From Vulgatibacter incomptus (lineage in GTDB: Bacteria > Myxococcota > Myxococcia > Myxococcales > Vulgatibacteraceae), in contig NZ_CP012332.1 in assembly GCF_001263175.1 (NCBI RefSeq), positions 490,001 through 554,000 of the forward strand: a stretch of DNA of 64,000 nucleotides, read 5' to 3'. The notes below the pieces were generated by a model. The model did no database searches. It saw only the letters and a list, made by a program, of their open reading frames with translations, and was not told the origin of the DNA. A program made the position numbers and the translations under genes. Of this stretch, positions 14,023-23,402 are shown one piece after another. Every line of letters begins with the position of its first letter. Position 1 is the first letter of the stretch.

Positions 14023-14325
14023 GTGGGAGAGCGTCCGACGCGCACCTGTGTGGGGTGCGGAAGCCGGGGACCGAAGGAGGAGCTCCTTCGGATCGTTTGC
14101 GGGCCCGAAGGCGACGTCCACGTGGACGCGCTCATGAGGGCCCAGGGAAGGGGCGCCTACGTCCACCGGACGAAGGAATGCCTCGAGAAAGCGCAGGGAC
14201 CGCGCGCGCTGGGAAGGGCCTTTCGAGGCCGGGCGCGCCGCCCGGCGGAAGGGGCGCTCCTCGACGAGGCATTGGCCGTCGCCGGGCGGCTCGAAGATGA
14301 GGAAGCGGGCAGAGGCGGTGGTTGA
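14023..14325 (+). CDS. ylxR: YlxR family RNA-binding protein (DUF448)
   Basis: A 100-residue protein starting at GTG 14023, 4 nt after the nusA stop, so probably translationally coupled. It carries the family signature RTCVGCGSRGPKEELLRIV, then GRGAYVHRTKECLEKA. YlxR proteins are small nucleic-acid-binding proteins almost always encoded between nusA and infB; in some bacteria they associate with RNase P or regulate transcription. The C-terminal extension (AGRLEDEEAGRGGG) is low-complexity. Confidence 0.93.
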   Translation: MGERPTRTCVGCGSRGPKEELLRIVCGPEGDVHVDALMRAQGRGAYVHRTKECLEKAQGPRALGRAFRGRARRPAEGALLDEALAVAGRLEDEEAGRGGG

Positions 14326-14333
14326 CCTCGTGG

Positions 14334-14362
14334 TTGACCTCTCGGCCCCATCGGACTACTAA
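14334..14362 (+). promoter_or_regulatory. Probable internal promoter for infB
   Basis: TTGACC (14334-14339), exactly 17 nt, TACTAA (14357-14362), in the gap between ylxR and infB. A second TTGACC lies 12 nt upstream (14322-14327) in an imperfect tandem repeat. The infB start is about 70 nt downstream. It is a sequence prediction only. Confidence 0.5.
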
Positions 14363-14430
14363 CGGCGCTCCCGTTGTTGCCCCCGGACGGCGTGGCTCGG
14401 GAGCAAGACGCCCGGGGAAGACAGAGGATT

Positions 14431-17214
14431 ATGGCGAAGAAGCGCGTGTACGAGCTTGCGAAAGAGCTCGGGATGCAGAACAAGGAGCTGGTGGATTGGC
14501 TCCAGGCCCGCGGCTACGACGAGGTCAAGTCGCACTCGAGCTCGCTCGACGACGACGTCGCGCAGTCCGTGTTGGACAAGGTGCTCGCGGCGCGCAATCC
14601 CGCGCCGGCGGCCCCGGCGGCCCAGGGATTCGTGGTGCGCCGCCGCCGCGCCGAGCCGAGCGCTCCGGCGGCCGAGGCCGCCCACGGCGAGGCACCCGCT
14701 GCGCATGCAGCGGAGGAGGCCGAGGCCGAGGCTCCCGCCGAGGAGTTCGAGGCGGCGCCCGCTGCTGAGGAAGAGATGGCCCCAGAGACGGCAGAGGAGC
14801 CCGTCGTCGCCGAGGAGCCCGAGATCGTGGCGAAGGCCGAGGTCGAGGCCGAGGAGGCTGCGCCCGCTCCGGTTCCGGAGGCGCCGCCCGTGCCCGTGGC
14901 CCCTCCCGCTCCTGTCGCTCCTGCCGCTCCCGCGGCACGGGACACCCGTCCGGCCCAGGAGCCTCGTGCGCTCTCGCCGAGCCAGATGGCGGCGGCCCAT
15001 GCGGTTCCGACCCCGAACATGCCTGGCATCCGGGGCCCCAACGTGCCCGCCCAGGCCGGTGTCGACCACCGCACCCTGCGCCCCACCGCCACCCAGGCCG
15101 TGGTGATCTCGCGGCCGCTGATCCCGGTGCGCCGGGTGACGCCGCCGTCGTCCACGTTCAAGCCCGCTCCGGCTGCACCCGGCAAGCGCGCGATCGGCGA
15201 GGTCCGCGAGTTCCGCGTGGTCCCCGATTCGCAGGGCCGTGGGCGCGACTTCATCGACGTCACCCGCACCGGCGCCGGTGGCCCGGCCCGCGGTCGTCGC
15301 GGCGCTGGCCGCGCCGCTCCCGCTGCGGCTCCCGGCGGAATTCCGTCGAAGCAGGATCTGATCGACCTGGCCAAGGGCCGCGGCGGCGCGCTGCCGGTTC
15401 GCGCCCGCAAGCGCAAGCCGACCAAGAAGGGCGCCAAGACCCTCATCACCACGCCGAAGGGGTCGAAGCGCGTGATCCGGGTCGAGGAGGCGATCAGCCT
15501 CACCGACCTCTCGCAGCGCCTCGGCGTCAAGGCGAACGACCTCATCCGCAAGCTGATGCGGATGGGCGTCCCCGCGCAGATCAACCAGATGCTGGACGTC
15601 GATACGGCCCAGCTCCTTGCCGCCGACTACGACTACACGGTGGAGAAGGCGGGCTACATCGAGGAGGAGTTCATCTCCGCCGTCGAGGATCGCCCGGAGG
15701 ATCTGGTCTCGCGGCCGCCGGTCGTCACGATCATGGGTCACGTCGACCACGGCAAGACGTCGCTCCTCGATGCGCTCCGCCACGCCAACGTGGCCAAGGG
15801 CGAGGCGGGCGGGATCACCCAGCACATCGGCGCCTACTCGGTGCAGACGGCCAAGGGTCCCGTCACCTTCCTCGACACGCCGGGTCACGAGGCCTTCACG
15901 GCCATGCGCGCCCGCGGCGTTCAAGCCACTGATGTCGCAGTGCTGGTGGTGGCCGCCGACGACGGCGTGATGCCGCAGACGGTGGAGTCCATCAACCACG
16001 CGAAGGCGGCGGAAGTCCCGATCATCGTCGCCATCAACAAGGTCGACAAGCCCGAGGGCAACCCGGACCGCGTCAAGCAGATGCTCGCCGAGCACGGCCT
16101 CGTCCCCGAAGAGTGGGGCGGCGAGACGATCATGATCCCGGTCTCCGCCAAGGCGAAGCTCAACCTGGATCAGCTCCTCGAGTACATCGCGCTCCAGTCC
16201 GAGGTCCTCGAGCTGGGAGCGAACCCGACGAAGCCCGCCAGCGGTGTGGTGATCGAGGCGAAGCTCGAGAAGGGCCGCGGCCCCGTGGCCACGGTGCTGG
16301 TGCAGGAGGGCACGCTCAAGGTGGGCGAGGCCGTCGTCACCGGCACCCACTTCGGCAAGCTCCGCGCGATGACCGACGACAAGGGTCGCCCGGTCAAGGA
16401 AGTGAAGCCCGGCTATCCGGTGGAGATCGTCGGCCTCTCGGGCGTCCCGTCCGCGGGCGACGAGTTCCACGTGGTCAAGGACGTGCGCGCCGCCGAGGAG
16501 GTCGCCAAGAACCGCGAGCTCCAGGAGCGCAAGAAGGAGCTCACCAAGACCTCGAAGCTCACCCTCGAGGAGATCTTCGCGAAGGCCGGCAAGGCCGACC
16601 AGAAGGAGCTCAAGATCGTCCTCAAGGCCGACGTCCAGGGCTCCACCGAGGCGGTGGCCCAGGCGCTCGACAAGCTCTCCACGGCGAAGGTGCGGGTCCA
16701 CATCATCCACAAGGGCGTGGGCGCCGTCACCGAGTCGGACATCAACCTCGCCAAGGCCTCCGGCGCCGTCGTGCTCGGCTTCAACACGAAGGCCGAGAGC
16801 AAGGTCGCCGAAGTGGCCAACCGCTTCGGGATCGACGTCCGTCACTACACCGTGATCTACGAGGCGGTCGACGACGTTCGCCTCGCGATGGAGGGGCTGC
16901 TCGACATCCTCACCCGCGAGCGCACCATCGGCAAGGCCGAGGTCCGGACGCTCTTCAGCGTCCCGAAGTTCGGCGTCATCGCCGGCTCCGCGGTGCTGGA
17001 CGGCAAGATCCTCCGCTCGGCCTACGCGCGGGTCCTGCGTGGCGGCAAGAAGGTCTTCCAGGGGAAGATCTCCTCGCTGCGCCGCTTCAAGGACGACGTG
17101 AAGGAGGTCGTGCAGGGCTTCGAGTGCGGTATCGCGCTCGAGGGCTACACGGAGCTCGCGGCCGGCGACATCATCGAGGCCTTCGACATCGAGCAGATCC
17201 GGCAGAAGCTCTAA
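14431..17214 (+). CDS. infB: Translation initiation factor IF-2
   Basis: 927 residues from the ATG that begins [14 protein letters not shown], the standard IF-2 N-terminal fold. An upstream in-frame start at 14374 is rejected because it adds non-homologous residues. A long Ala/Pro/Glu-rich linker spans about residues 55-200. A second IF2_N-type domain lies around 340-400. The GTPase domain starts at about residue 430 (GHVDHGKT, G3 DTPGHEAF, G4 NKVD, G5 VSAKAKLN), followed by domains II, III (DVQGSTEA) and IV, which binds fMet-tRNA. It delivers initiator tRNA to the 30S subunit. Confidence 0.98.
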   Translation: MAKKRVYELAKELGMQNKELVDWLQARGYDEVKSHSSSLDDDVAQSVLDKVLAARNPAPAAPAAQGFVVRRRRAEPSAPAAEAAHGEAPAAHAAEEAEAEAPAEEFEAAPAAEEEMAPETAEEPVVAEEPEIVAKAEVEAEEAAPAPVPEAPPVPVAPPAPVAPAAPAARDTRPAQEPRALSPSQMAAAHAVPTPNMPGIRGPNVPAQAGVDHRTLRPTATQAVVISRPLIPVRRVTPPSSTFKPAPAAPGKRAIGEVREFRVVPDSQGRGRDFIDVTRTGAGGPARGRRGAGRAAPAAAPGGIPSKQDLIDLAKGRGGALPVRARKRKPTKKGAKTLITTPKGSKRVIRVEEAISLTDLSQRLGVKANDLIRKLMRMGVPAQINQMLDVDTAQLLAADYDYTVEKAGYIEEEFISAVEDRPEDLVSRPPVVTIMGHVDHGKTSLLDALRHANVAKGEAGGITQHIGAYSVQTAKGPVTFLDTPGHEAFTAMRARGVQATDVAVLVVAADDGVMPQTVESINHAKAAEVPIIVAINKVDKPEGNPDRVKQMLAEHGLVPEEWGGETIMIPVSAKAKLNLDQLLEYIALQSEVLELGANPTKPASGVVIEAKLEKGRGPVATVLVQEGTLKVGEAVVTGTHFGKLRAMTDDKGRPVKEVKPGYPVEIVGLSGVPSAGDEFHVVKDVRAAEEVAKNRELQERKKELTKTSKLTLEEIFAKAGKADQKELKIVLKADVQGSTEAVAQALDKLSTAKVRVHIIHKGVGAVTESDINLAKASGAVVLGFNTKAESKVAEVANRFGIDVRHYTVIYEAVDDVRLAMEGLLDILTRERTIGKAEVRTLFSVPKFGVIAGSAVLDGKILRSAYARVLRGGKKVFQGKISSLRRFKDDVKEVVQGFECGIALEGYTELAAGDIIEAFDIEQIRQKL

Positions 17215-17239
17215 GACGAGCTTGCTCCGGACGACGAGC

Positions 17240-17264
17240 GGGGGCTGCCCACAAGGCGGCCCCC
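17240..17264 (+). terminator. GC-rich hairpin after infB (no T-tract)
   Basis: GGGGGCTGCC (17240-17249) and GGCGGCCCCC (17255-17264) form a stem with one mismatch and a 5-nt loop, 26 nt after the infB stop. Without a T-tract it is more likely a processing or attenuation hairpin within the operon than a full terminator. Confidence 0.4.
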
Positions 17265-17317
17265 GTCGCGTGTCGGGGATCTGGATCGTTCGGATTCGAC
17301 CGGGTGTTGAGAAGCAT

Positions 17318-17800
17318 ATGGTGATCGGCACTCTCCGCTTCGTCCTCCAGATCCCTGGGGTGGCCTCGCTCAAGGGCAAGCGCCACATCCTGCGAAAGGT
17401 GATCGACCGGGTCCGGGCGCGCTTCAACGTCTCGGTTGCCGAGGTCGGCGACAACGACCTCTGGCAGCGCGCGACCATCGGCGTCGCCGCGGTGGGCAAC
17501 GAACCTGCCTTCGTCAACGAGGTGTTGGACAAGGTGCTCCGCTCGGTGGACGAGAGCGGGGTCGAGGCCTGGGTGGTCACCCACCAGCTCGAGATCACCA
17601 CGGTCGGCGACGTCTACGGCGGGATCCCGGGCGTCGGCCCGGAGCGGACGCTGGCGGAGGCGGAAGGTCTCGTCGACCACGAGGATGAGGATGAAGACGC
17701 CCTCTTCGAGGGCGAGGAGCTCCCGACTCTCGAGGAGCTCGAAGCCGCGGCGGAGATCGAGCTCTCCACGCCGCGAGGACCCCCGCGCAGGCGGGGATAG
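17318..17800 (+). CDS. DUF503 (YlxP-like) protein
   Basis: 160 residues. The first 95 form the DUF503 fold: LRFVLQIPGVASLKGKRHILRKVIDRVRARFNVSVAEVGDNDLW followed in the protein by the ATIGVAAVGNEPAFVNEVLDK segment. The ATG at 17318 is chosen because the family starts directly at the first beta strand; the frame upstream overlaps the hairpin after infB. After the domain comes an acidic tail (DHEDEDEDALFEGEE) of about 60 residues. DUF503 proteins are usually encoded between infB and rbfA, as here. Their function is not established, although a role in ribosome assembly or RNA binding is often assumed from position. Confidence 0.9.
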   Translation: MVIGTLRFVLQIPGVASLKGKRHILRKVIDRVRARFNVSVAEVGDNDLWQRATIGVAAVGNEPAFVNEVLDKVLRSVDESGVEAWVVTHQLEITTVGDVYGGIPGVGPERTLAEAEGLVDHEDEDEDALFEGEELPTLEELEAAAEIELSTPRGPPRRRG

Positions 17801-17812
17801 GGGATTTTCGAA

Positions 17813-18193
17813 ATGCACGACAGACCGCAGCGCGTGGCGCACCTCATCCAGCAGGAGCTGGGGCGCCTCTTCACCAAGGGTTTCAAGGATCCGCGGATCA
17901 CCGGCTTCGTCACGATCACCGGCGTGAAGCTCAGCCCCGACCTCAAGCAGGCGGTGGTCTACTACTCGGTGCTGGGCGAGCCGTCGGAACCCAAGGAGAC
18001 GGCCGCCGGCCTCAAGGCCGCGGTGGGCTACATCCGGCGCGAGGTCGGCCAGACCCTCAGCCTGCGCTACACGCCGGAGATCAAGTTCATCTTCGACGAG
18101 GCCATCGAGCGCGGCGACCGGATCGAGCGTCTGATCAAGGAGATCAAGGACCGCGACGCAGAGGCCCGGTCCGAGGACGAGACGAAGGAATAG
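17813..18193 (+). CDS. rbfA: 30S ribosome-binding factor RbfA
   Basis: 126 residues of the KH-like RbfA fold. It binds the 16S rRNA helix 1 region and is needed for late 30S maturation and cold adaptation. Family features are RVAHLIQQELGRLFTKGFKDPRI at the N-terminus, the LKQAVVYYSVLG strand, and the LRYTPEIKFIFDEAIERGDRIERL C-terminal region. It begins 12 nt after the DUF503 stop with a GGGGA-type ribosome site. It ends 4 nt before truB. Confidence 0.97.
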   Translation: MHDRPQRVAHLIQQELGRLFTKGFKDPRITGFVTITGVKLSPDLKQAVVYYSVLGEPSEPKETAAGLKAAVGYIRREVGQTLSLRYTPEIKFIFDEAIERGDRIERLIKEIKDRDAEARSEDETKE

Positions 18194-18197
18194 CGCC

Positions 18198-19118
18198 ATG
18201 GACGGCATCCTCATCGTCGACAAACCCGAAGGTCCCACCTCCTTCGACGTGGTGAAGCGGCTCCGCCGTCTGGGCCGCGATCGCAAGGCGGGCCACACGG
18301 GCACCCTCGATCCGATGGCAACGGGCGTGCTCCCGATCTGCCTCGGAGACGCGACCAAGCTCGTGCCCTTCGTGATGGAGGGCGAGAAGGACTACGAGGG
18401 CGTCGTCGCGCTCGGTGTCGAGACCGACACCTACGACGCCACGGGGACCCCGGTGGAGGAGCGCGACCCGTCCGGCATCGGGCGGGGCGACGTGGAGGCG
18501 GCGGTGGCCGCCATGGTCGGCGAGTACTGGCAAACGCCGCCGATGTACTCCGCGGTGAAGGTCGGCGGGCGCAGGCTCTACGAGCTCGCGCGCAAGGGGG
18601 AGGAGGTCGAGCGGAAGCCGCGCAAGGTGCGGATCGACTCCATCGAGCTGCTCGACTGGGATCCGTCCGCCGCGACGGCGAGGATCCACGTCCGCTGCGG
18701 CAAGGGGACGTACATCCGCTCGATCGCTCACGAGCTGGGCCAGACCCTCGGCGTCGGCGGGCACCTGGCCCGCCTTCGTCGCCTCCGTACCGGCTCGTTC
18801 CCGATCGAGCGGGCCGTCCCGTTCCAGGTGGTGCTCGACGTCATGGCCGCCGGGCGGGAGGCCGAGCTCGAGGCCCACCTCGTCGGCATGCGCGATTGCT
18901 TGCCCGAGCTCCCCGAGATCGTGGTGGACGACGCCCGGGCGCGGAAGGTCCTTCACGGGATGGCGCTGGGCGGTCGCGACCTCGCCGAGTGCGGGTCGAG
19001 GCGGCTGGAGGACGGGGCGCAGGTCCGGGTCGTCGCGCCGGACGGCGGGCTCCTCGCGGTCGGCGAGATGGAGCGGGGCGGCCTTCGCTACGCGAGGGTC
19101 CTGGTCGGGAGGGGTTGA
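18198..19118 (+). CDS. truB: tRNA pseudouridine(55) synthase TruB
   Basis: 306 residues. It converts U55 in the T-loop of tRNAs to pseudouridine. The catalytic Asp lies in GHTGTLDPMATGVLPI. Other conserved parts are the opening GILIVDKPEGPTSFDVVK, the TPPMYSAVKVGGRRLYELARKG segment, and the CGKGTYIRSIAHELG motif. A C-terminal PUA-like domain follows (RKVLHGMALGG). A GAAGGA ribosome site overlaps the end of rbfA, so the two are coupled. Confidence 0.97.
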   Translation: MDGILIVDKPEGPTSFDVVKRLRRLGRDRKAGHTGTLDPMATGVLPICLGDATKLVPFVMEGEKDYEGVVALGVETDTYDATGTPVEERDPSGIGRGDVEAAVAAMVGEYWQTPPMYSAVKVGGRRLYELARKGEEVERKPRKVRIDSIELLDWDPSAATARIHVRCGKGTYIRSIAHELGQTLGVGGHLARLRRLRTGSFPIERAVPFQVVLDVMAAGREAELEAHLVGMRDCLPELPEIVVDDARARKVLHGMALGGRDLAECGSRRLEDGAQVRVVAPDGGLLAVGEMERGGLRYARVLVGRG

Positions 19119-19152
19119 GCGCAGAAAACCGAGGTCGGCGAACGAAAAGGCG

Positions 19153-19177
19153 CGCCTTCGCGCTGGGCGCGAAGGCG
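19153..19177 (+). terminator. Hairpin after truB
   Basis: A perfect 11-bp stem: CGCCTTCGCGC (19153-19163) and GCGCGAAGGCG (19167-19177), loop of 3. It lies directly between truB and the candidate rpsO promoter. It may stop upstream transcripts in part; there is no immediate T-run. Confidence 0.5.
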
Positions 19178-19178
19178 G

Positions 19179-19207
19179 TTGACCCAATGCTGTTTTCCCC
19201 CTAAGTT
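19179..19207 (+). promoter_or_regulatory. Probable promoter for rpsO-pnp
   Basis: TTGACC (19179-19184), 17-nt spacer, TAAGTT (19202-19207). It would give a leader of about 130 nt before rpsO. That leader is GC-rich and foldable (for example around 19280-19325). S15 is known to repress its own mRNA in several bacteria, but no specific S15 site could be confirmed here. Confidence 0.5.
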
Positions 19208-19342
19208 CCGCCGCCTGCTGGCGCCCCAGGCGCCGCGCAAGTGACTTCGGGCCGCCCCCTCTGCTCCGCTCCGCGGATGGGGACCAACTGGCCCGGCCGA
19301 GCCCCCAGGGGCCCGGTCTGGAGCGGAGGAAAGAAGAACCAG

Positions 19343-19612
19343 ATGGCACTTCTCAAGGATCGGAAGCAGGAGCTCGTCAGCAAGTTCGCCCGCAAAGAGG
19401 GCGACACGGGTTCCCCCGAGGTGCAGATCGCGCTCCTCACCGAGCGGATCGTCTACCTCACCGAGCACTTCAAGACCCACGCGAAGGATCACCACTCGCG
19501 TCGCGGTCTGCTCAAGCTCGTCGGCCAGCGGCGCCGCCTCCTCGACTACCTCAAGGGGAAGGATCTGAACCGCTACAAGACGGTCATCGAGCAGCTCGGC
19601 ATCCGGAAGTAG
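19343..19612 (+). CDS. rpsO: 30S ribosomal protein S15
   Basis: 89 residues, the exact usual length of S15. The conserved regions are all present: [17 protein letters not shown], the [19 protein letters not shown] segment and the [12 protein letters not shown] motif that contacts 16S rRNA. The ATG at 19343 is preceded by GGAGGA (19325-19330). The longer in-frame extension upstream is non-homologous leader. It is paired with pnp downstream, the classic rpsO-pnp arrangement. Confidence 0.98.
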   Translation: MALLKDRKQELVSKFARKEGDTGSPEVQIALLTERIVYLTEHFKTHAKDHHSRRGLLKLVGQRRRLLDYLKGKDLNRYKTVIEQLGIRK

Positions 19613-19630
19613 GTCCGGGTCCCGGGCGGG

Positions 19631-19655
19631 GGCGCTCCTTGGCGAAGGGAGCGCC
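19631..19655 (+). terminator. rpsO-pnp intergenic hairpin
   Basis: GGCGCTCC (19631-19638) and GGAGCGCC (19648-19655) form an 8-bp stem 18 nt after the rpsO stop, followed by TCCTT. It could be a partial terminator or an RNase III-type processing site, as known for rpsO-pnp in enterobacteria. Confidence 0.45.
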
Positions 19656-19832
19656 TCCTTCCGCCTGCCGAAGTCTTTCGGGGGACGTTCGGCGGAGCTT
19701 TTGGTTTCCGATTGGAGCGGCCGAGGCATCGGCCGCTGCGATCAGAGATCAAGAGTCTCCGACCGATTCCTCCAGAGCGCGAGGCGGGCAGTTCGCCGTT
19801 CATCCCGGCCAGCAGGCCGTGGGAGGAATCAA

Positions 19833-21980
19833 ATGAAGCACATCATCAAGACCGCGTCGATCGGCGGCAAGGAAGTCACGATCGAGACCGGCAAGATTGC
19901 CAAGCAGGCCGACGGCTCGGTCTGGGTGCGCCAGGGCGACTCCATCGTCCTCGTCACCGCCGTCAGCGCCAAGGAGAAGAAGGAGGGTCTCGACTTCTTC
20001 CCCCTCACCGTTGACTACGTGGAGAAGCTCGCCGCTGCGGGCAAGATCCCCGGCTCGTTCTTCCGTCGCGAAGGCCGCCCCACCGAGAAGGAGACGCTTT
20101 CCTCCCGCGTGATCGACCGCTCGTGCCGGCCCCTCTTCCCCGAGGGCTACCAGAACGAGACGCAGATCATCGCCACGGTGCTCTCGGCGGATCCGGCCGT
20201 CGACCCCGACGTCCTCGCGCTCACCGGCGCCTCCGCGGCGCTGGCCTGCTCGGACATCCCGTTCAACGGGCCCATCGCCGGCGTGCGCGTCGGCCGCCTC
20301 GACGGCACGTTCGTCGCCAACCCGACCTACGAGGAGCGCGAGCGCTGCGACCTCGAGATCTTCATGGCGGCCTCCGCCGACGCGATCGTGATGGTCGAGG
20401 GCGGCGCGAGCGAGGTCTCCGAGGACGTGATGGTCGAGGCGCTGCTCTTCGGCCAGAACGCCGTCAAGGATCTCCTCCGGGTCCAGAACGAGCTCACCGC
20501 CGAGCTTGGCAAGACCGTGAAGCGCGCCTTCGACCCGCCGAAGGTCGACGAGGCCCTCAAGGCCGAGTTCAAGGCGATCGCGTGGGAGCCCATCCGGGCC
20601 GGCTACGCCATCGGCGAGAAGCTCGAGCGCTACGCCGCCCTCTCCGCGGCCAAGAAGTCCACCCTCTCCGCCATGAAGGAGAAGCTCGGCGACGCCTACG
20701 CCGCGCGGGAGAAGGAGCTCAAGGGCTTCTTCGAGGACTTCAAGTACGACTACATGCGGCAGATGATCGTGAACGAGGGCGTTCGCATCGCCGGCCGCAA
20801 GCACGACGAGGTCCGCGATATCTGGATCGAGACCTCTGCGCTGCCCCGCAGCCACGGCTCCTCGATCTTTACCCGCGGTGAGACGCAGTCGATCTGCACG
20901 GCCACGCTGGGCACCGCCGACGACGAGCAGCGGATCGAGATGCTCACGGGCATGCACTTCAAGAAGTTCATGCTCCACTACAACTTCCCGCCCTACTCCG
21001 TGGGCGAGGTGAAGTTCCTCCGGTCGCCCGGCCGCCGCGAGATCGGCCACGGCGTGCTCGCCGAGCGTGCGCTGCGCTACGTGATGCCCACGCCGGAGCA
21101 GTTCCAGTACGTCGTGCGCCTCACCTCCGACATCACCGAGTCCAACGGCTCGTCGTCGATGGCCACCGTCTGCGGCGGCTGCCTCGCGCTCATGGACGCC
21201 GGCGTTCCCATCAAGGCGCCGGTGGCCGGCATCGCCATGGGTCTGATCAAGGAGGGCGACAAGATCGCCATCCTCTCGGACATCCTGGGCGACGAGGATC
21301 ACCTCGGCGACATGGACTTCAAGGTCTGCGGCACCAAGGCCGGCATCACGTCCATCCAGATGGACATCAAGATCGGCGGCGTGACCAAGGAGATCCTCGA
21401 GCGGGCGCTCTACCAGGCGCGCGACGGCCGGAACCACATCCTCGGCAAGATGCTCGAGGCGCTCCCCGCCACGCGGTCGGAGATCTCCCAGTACGCTCCG
21501 CGGATCACCACGATCAAGATCCGCCCCGAGCGCATCAAGGACGTCATCGGGCCCGGCGGCAAGGTGGTGAAGGACATCATCGCCCGCACCGGCTGCGCCA
21601 TCGACATCAACGACGACGGCACCATCAACATCGCGTCGTCCGAGTCGTCCAAGGTCGACGCCGCCATCCAGATGATCCGCAACCTCACGCAGGAAGCGGA
21701 GATCGGCAAGACCTACCTCGGCACCGTGCGCCGGGTGGTGGAGTTCGGCGCCTTCGTGGAGATCTTCCCCGGCACCGACGGCCTCGTTCACATCTCCGAG
21801 CTCTCCGACAAGCGCGTCAAGGCCGTTACCGACGTGCTCAACGAGGGCGACGAGGTGCTCGTGAAGGTCGTCTCCGTCGACCGCCAGGGCAAGATCCGCC
21901 TCTCGCGCAAGGAGGCCCTCAAGGAGGCCGGCGGCGGCGAGGGCGGCGAGGCCGCGCCCGAGGGCGAAGGCAACGCCTGA
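19833..21980 (+). CDS. pnp: Polyribonucleotide nucleotidyltransferase (PNPase)
   Basis: 715 residues. A phosphorolytic 3'-5' exoribonuclease of the degradosome. Two RNase PH domains are visible (first from [20 protein letters not shown]; second with [19 protein letters not shown] and [13 protein letters not shown]), joined by the helical linker. Near the C-terminus are a KH domain ([20 protein letters not shown]) and an S1 domain ([20 protein letters not shown]). The ATG at 19833 follows GGGAGGA and matches the family start; the frame upstream is leader. It is the last gene of the operon, followed by a strong terminator. Confidence 0.98.
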   Translation: MKHIIKTASIGGKEVTIETGKIAKQADGSVWVRQGDSIVLVTAVSAKEKKEGLDFFPLTVDYVEKLAAAGKIPGSFFRREGRPTEKETLSSRVIDRSCRPLFPEGYQNETQIIATVLSADPAVDPDVLALTGASAALACSDIPFNGPIAGVRVGRLDGTFVANPTYEERERCDLEIFMAASADAIVMVEGGASEVSEDVMVEALLFGQNAVKDLLRVQNELTAELGKTVKRAFDPPKVDEALKAEFKAIAWEPIRAGYAIGEKLERYAALSAAKKSTLSAMKEKLGDAYAAREKELKGFFEDFKYDYMRQMIVNEGVRIAGRKHDEVRDIWIETSALPRSHGSSIFTRGETQSICTATLGTADDEQRIEMLTGMHFKKFMLHYNFPPYSVGEVKFLRSPGRREIGHGVLAERALRYVMPTPEQFQYVVRLTSDITESNGSSSMATVCGGCLALMDAGVPIKAPVAGIAMGLIKEGDKIAILSDILGDEDHLGDMDFKVCGTKAGITSIQMDIKIGGVTKEILERALYQARDGRNHILGKMLEALPATRSEISQYAPRITTIKIRPERIKDVIGPGGKVVKDIIARTGCAIDINDDGTINIASSESSKVDAAIQMIRNLTQEAEIGKTYLGTVRRVVEFGAFVEIFPGTDGLVHISELSDKRVKAVTDVLNEGDEVLVKVVSVDRQGKIRLSRKEALKEAGGGEGGEAAPEGEGNA

Positions 21981-22048
21981 TCGGCGACCCAGCCGCCGCG
22001 AACGAACGCGGCGCCTGATCGACGACCGAGCTAGACCGTAGCGAAGAG

Positions 22049-22080
22049 GGCCGTCCCGGCACACGGGGCGGCCTTTTTCT
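22049..22080 (+). terminator. Rho-independent terminator after pnp
   Basis: GGCCGTCCCG (22049-22058) pairs with CGGGGCGGCC (one G-U), loop of about 5, ending in TTTTTCTTT. This closes the rimP-pnp operon. Confidence 0.85.
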
Positions 22081-22375
22081 TTACACGCCGGGCACGATTC
22101 GCTTTCACAAGCGTCGCGACGCTGAGCTCCCCTGTTCGTCGATGAAACGCTGCCCTTCCGTCTCGGCGGATGCTCTCTTCCAGGGCAAGCGACCACCTCC
22201 TTGCCCCCGATTGTGTCACCCATGTCCCTGGACTCCGGTGTCACCCGGTCACCGATCTCGGCAGCACGATCCGTTACCTATCCACGCGATCTGGACCTGG
22301 CCGAATCCCCGCCCGAACCCCCGATGTCAGGGGTCCGCGATAGGATCTGTGCCGATTCATGTTGGGGGACAGACC
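22081..22375. other. Intergenic region with two GTGTCACCC repeats
   Basis: No gene is seen. GTGTCACCC occurs at 22213-22221 and 22238-22246, 25 bp apart. Repeats of this kind with TGTCACCCATGTC context occur at ends of some IS elements (IS21-like). With no second end visible, this is at most a relic. Confidence 0.3.
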
Positions 22376-23032
22376 ATGCGAAAGCGGTGTTCTGACGGGC
22401 AGTTGGAGATGCGGTTGCCGATGTGGGGAGGTCGCCGAACGGGCGCGGGACGGAAGCCCGTCGGCCCCCGACCTGGCGTTACACATTCGGCGCGCGGCGC
22501 GTTGGCGAGCAGGCACCCGGTCCACGTCACCTTGCGGGTGCTGGACGACGTCTGGAACCTTCGCAGCAGGCGATGCTTCCGGGTCATCGAGGCCGCGCTC
22601 TTCCGCGGTTCGAATCGCCTCGGTCTCCGACTCACGCACTACTCCGTGCAAGGAAACCACCTGCACCTCATCGTCGAGGCCCGCGACACCCAGGCGCTGT
22701 CGCGGGGGACGCAGGGCCTGAGCGTACGCATCGCGCGAAGCCTCAACCGGCTGATGGGGCGCAGAGGAAAGGTCTTCGCCGATCGCTTCCACTCGCACGT
22801 GCTGCGCACGCCCCGCGAGGCGCGCAATGCGATCCACTACGTGCTCGGCAACGCGCGGATCCATGCGCGCCGACAGGGCCGCTCGACCTCGGCGCATCCG
22901 GACCCCTACGCGGCGGGACCCATCGACGGGGGCGCGTCGTCGGCGCTCCGCTCCGTCGTCCCTCCGCGGACGTGGCTGCTCCGGGTCGGGTGGCGCGTGA
23001 GGAGCGACGGCGGTCCGGCTGGGCCGGCCTGA
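22376..23032 (+). CDS. Y1/HUH transposase of the REP-associated (RayT) type
   Basis: 218 residues from ATG 22376. The catalytic HUH histidines are in the NHLHLIVEA motif after LRLTHYSVQG. Later come the segments IARSLNRLMGRRGKVFADRFH and EARNAIHYVLGNARIHAR, which include the candidate nucleophile Tyr, as in TnpA_REP enzymes. These single-copy domesticated relatives of IS200/IS605 transposases are associated with dispersed REP palindromes rather than with classical IS ends. No flanking REP hairpins were found here. The N-terminal WGGRRTGAGRKPVGPRPG segment is typical for this family in GC-rich proteobacteria and myxobacteria. It follows the pnp terminator and precedes a restriction-gene relic. 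Confidence 0.82.
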   Translation: MRKRCSDGQLEMRLPMWGGRRTGAGRKPVGPRPGVTHSARGALASRHPVHVTLRVLDDVWNLRSRRCFRVIEAALFRGSNRLGLRLTHYSVQGNHLHLIVEARDTQALSRGTQGLSVRIARSLNRLMGRRGKVFADRFHSHVLRTPREARNAIHYVLGNARIHARRQGRSTSAHPDPYAAGPIDGGASSALRSVVPPRTWLLRVGWRVRSDGGPAGPA

Positions 23033-23116
23033 GTCGACGACGGGCCATCTCTCGCAACAGCGGAAGCTCCCGCCGCAGGGCTGAATCCTCCGGGATTCCC
23101 CCTCGATGAAGCTATA

Positions 23117-23323
23117 ATGCCCGAACCTCGACGCGCCTGGAGGCGAAGGATGGGGCCACTTGGCTCGCCGAGCCCAGAGCAGCTCGCCCGGCGACGGATC
23201 GATGCGATGCTCGAGGCGTCGGGCTGGCCTGTGCAGAGCCGAGCAGAGCTGAGCAGAGCTGAACCTCGGGGCCGGCGAAGGCGTGGCCGTGCGCGAGCTG
23301 CACACGGCCACGCCGACTACTGA
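23117..23323 (+). pseudogene. Relic of the N-terminus of a type I restriction R subunit (HsdR), frameshifted
   Basis: The reading frame begins SPEQLARRRIDAMLEASGW then PVQSRAEL, matching the start of HsdR-type proteins, which run roughly SPEQxARxxIDxLLxAAGWxVQDR. At 23241-23260 the 10-mer GAGCAGAGCT is present twice in tandem. Removing one copy restores the frame to AELNLGAGEGVAVREL, again the HsdR consensus. Similarity ends soon after; no helicase or nuclease domain follows before the lipoprotein gene at 23403. A TATAAT sits at 23113-23118. This is a short decayed remnant; identification is from remembered family consensus. Confidence 0.55.
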
Positions 23324-23402
23324 AACTCGGTTCTCGAGGCCTGTCGAGATGGAGCAGCTGTCGAGCGACAAGAGCGGTTGATCCGGAGGACATGAGCGAG
23401 TC

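Noticed and set aside
14359-17601. Over 1,000-codon antisense frame across infB
   Set aside because: Repetitive Leu/Asp/Val/Gly composition typical of the antisense of GC-rich genes; infB is unambiguous.
19208-19342. S15-binding autoregulatory RNA in the rpsO leader
   Set aside because: The leader is foldable and GC-rich, but no known S15-site signature could be identified by eye.
19800-22244. 814-codon antisense frame across pnp
   Set aside because: Shadow of pnp, with no domain and no ribosome site.
22201-22260. Complete IS element around the GTGTCACCC repeats
   Set aside because: No second end, no IS21-type transposase genes; the adjacent Y1 transposase belongs to another family.
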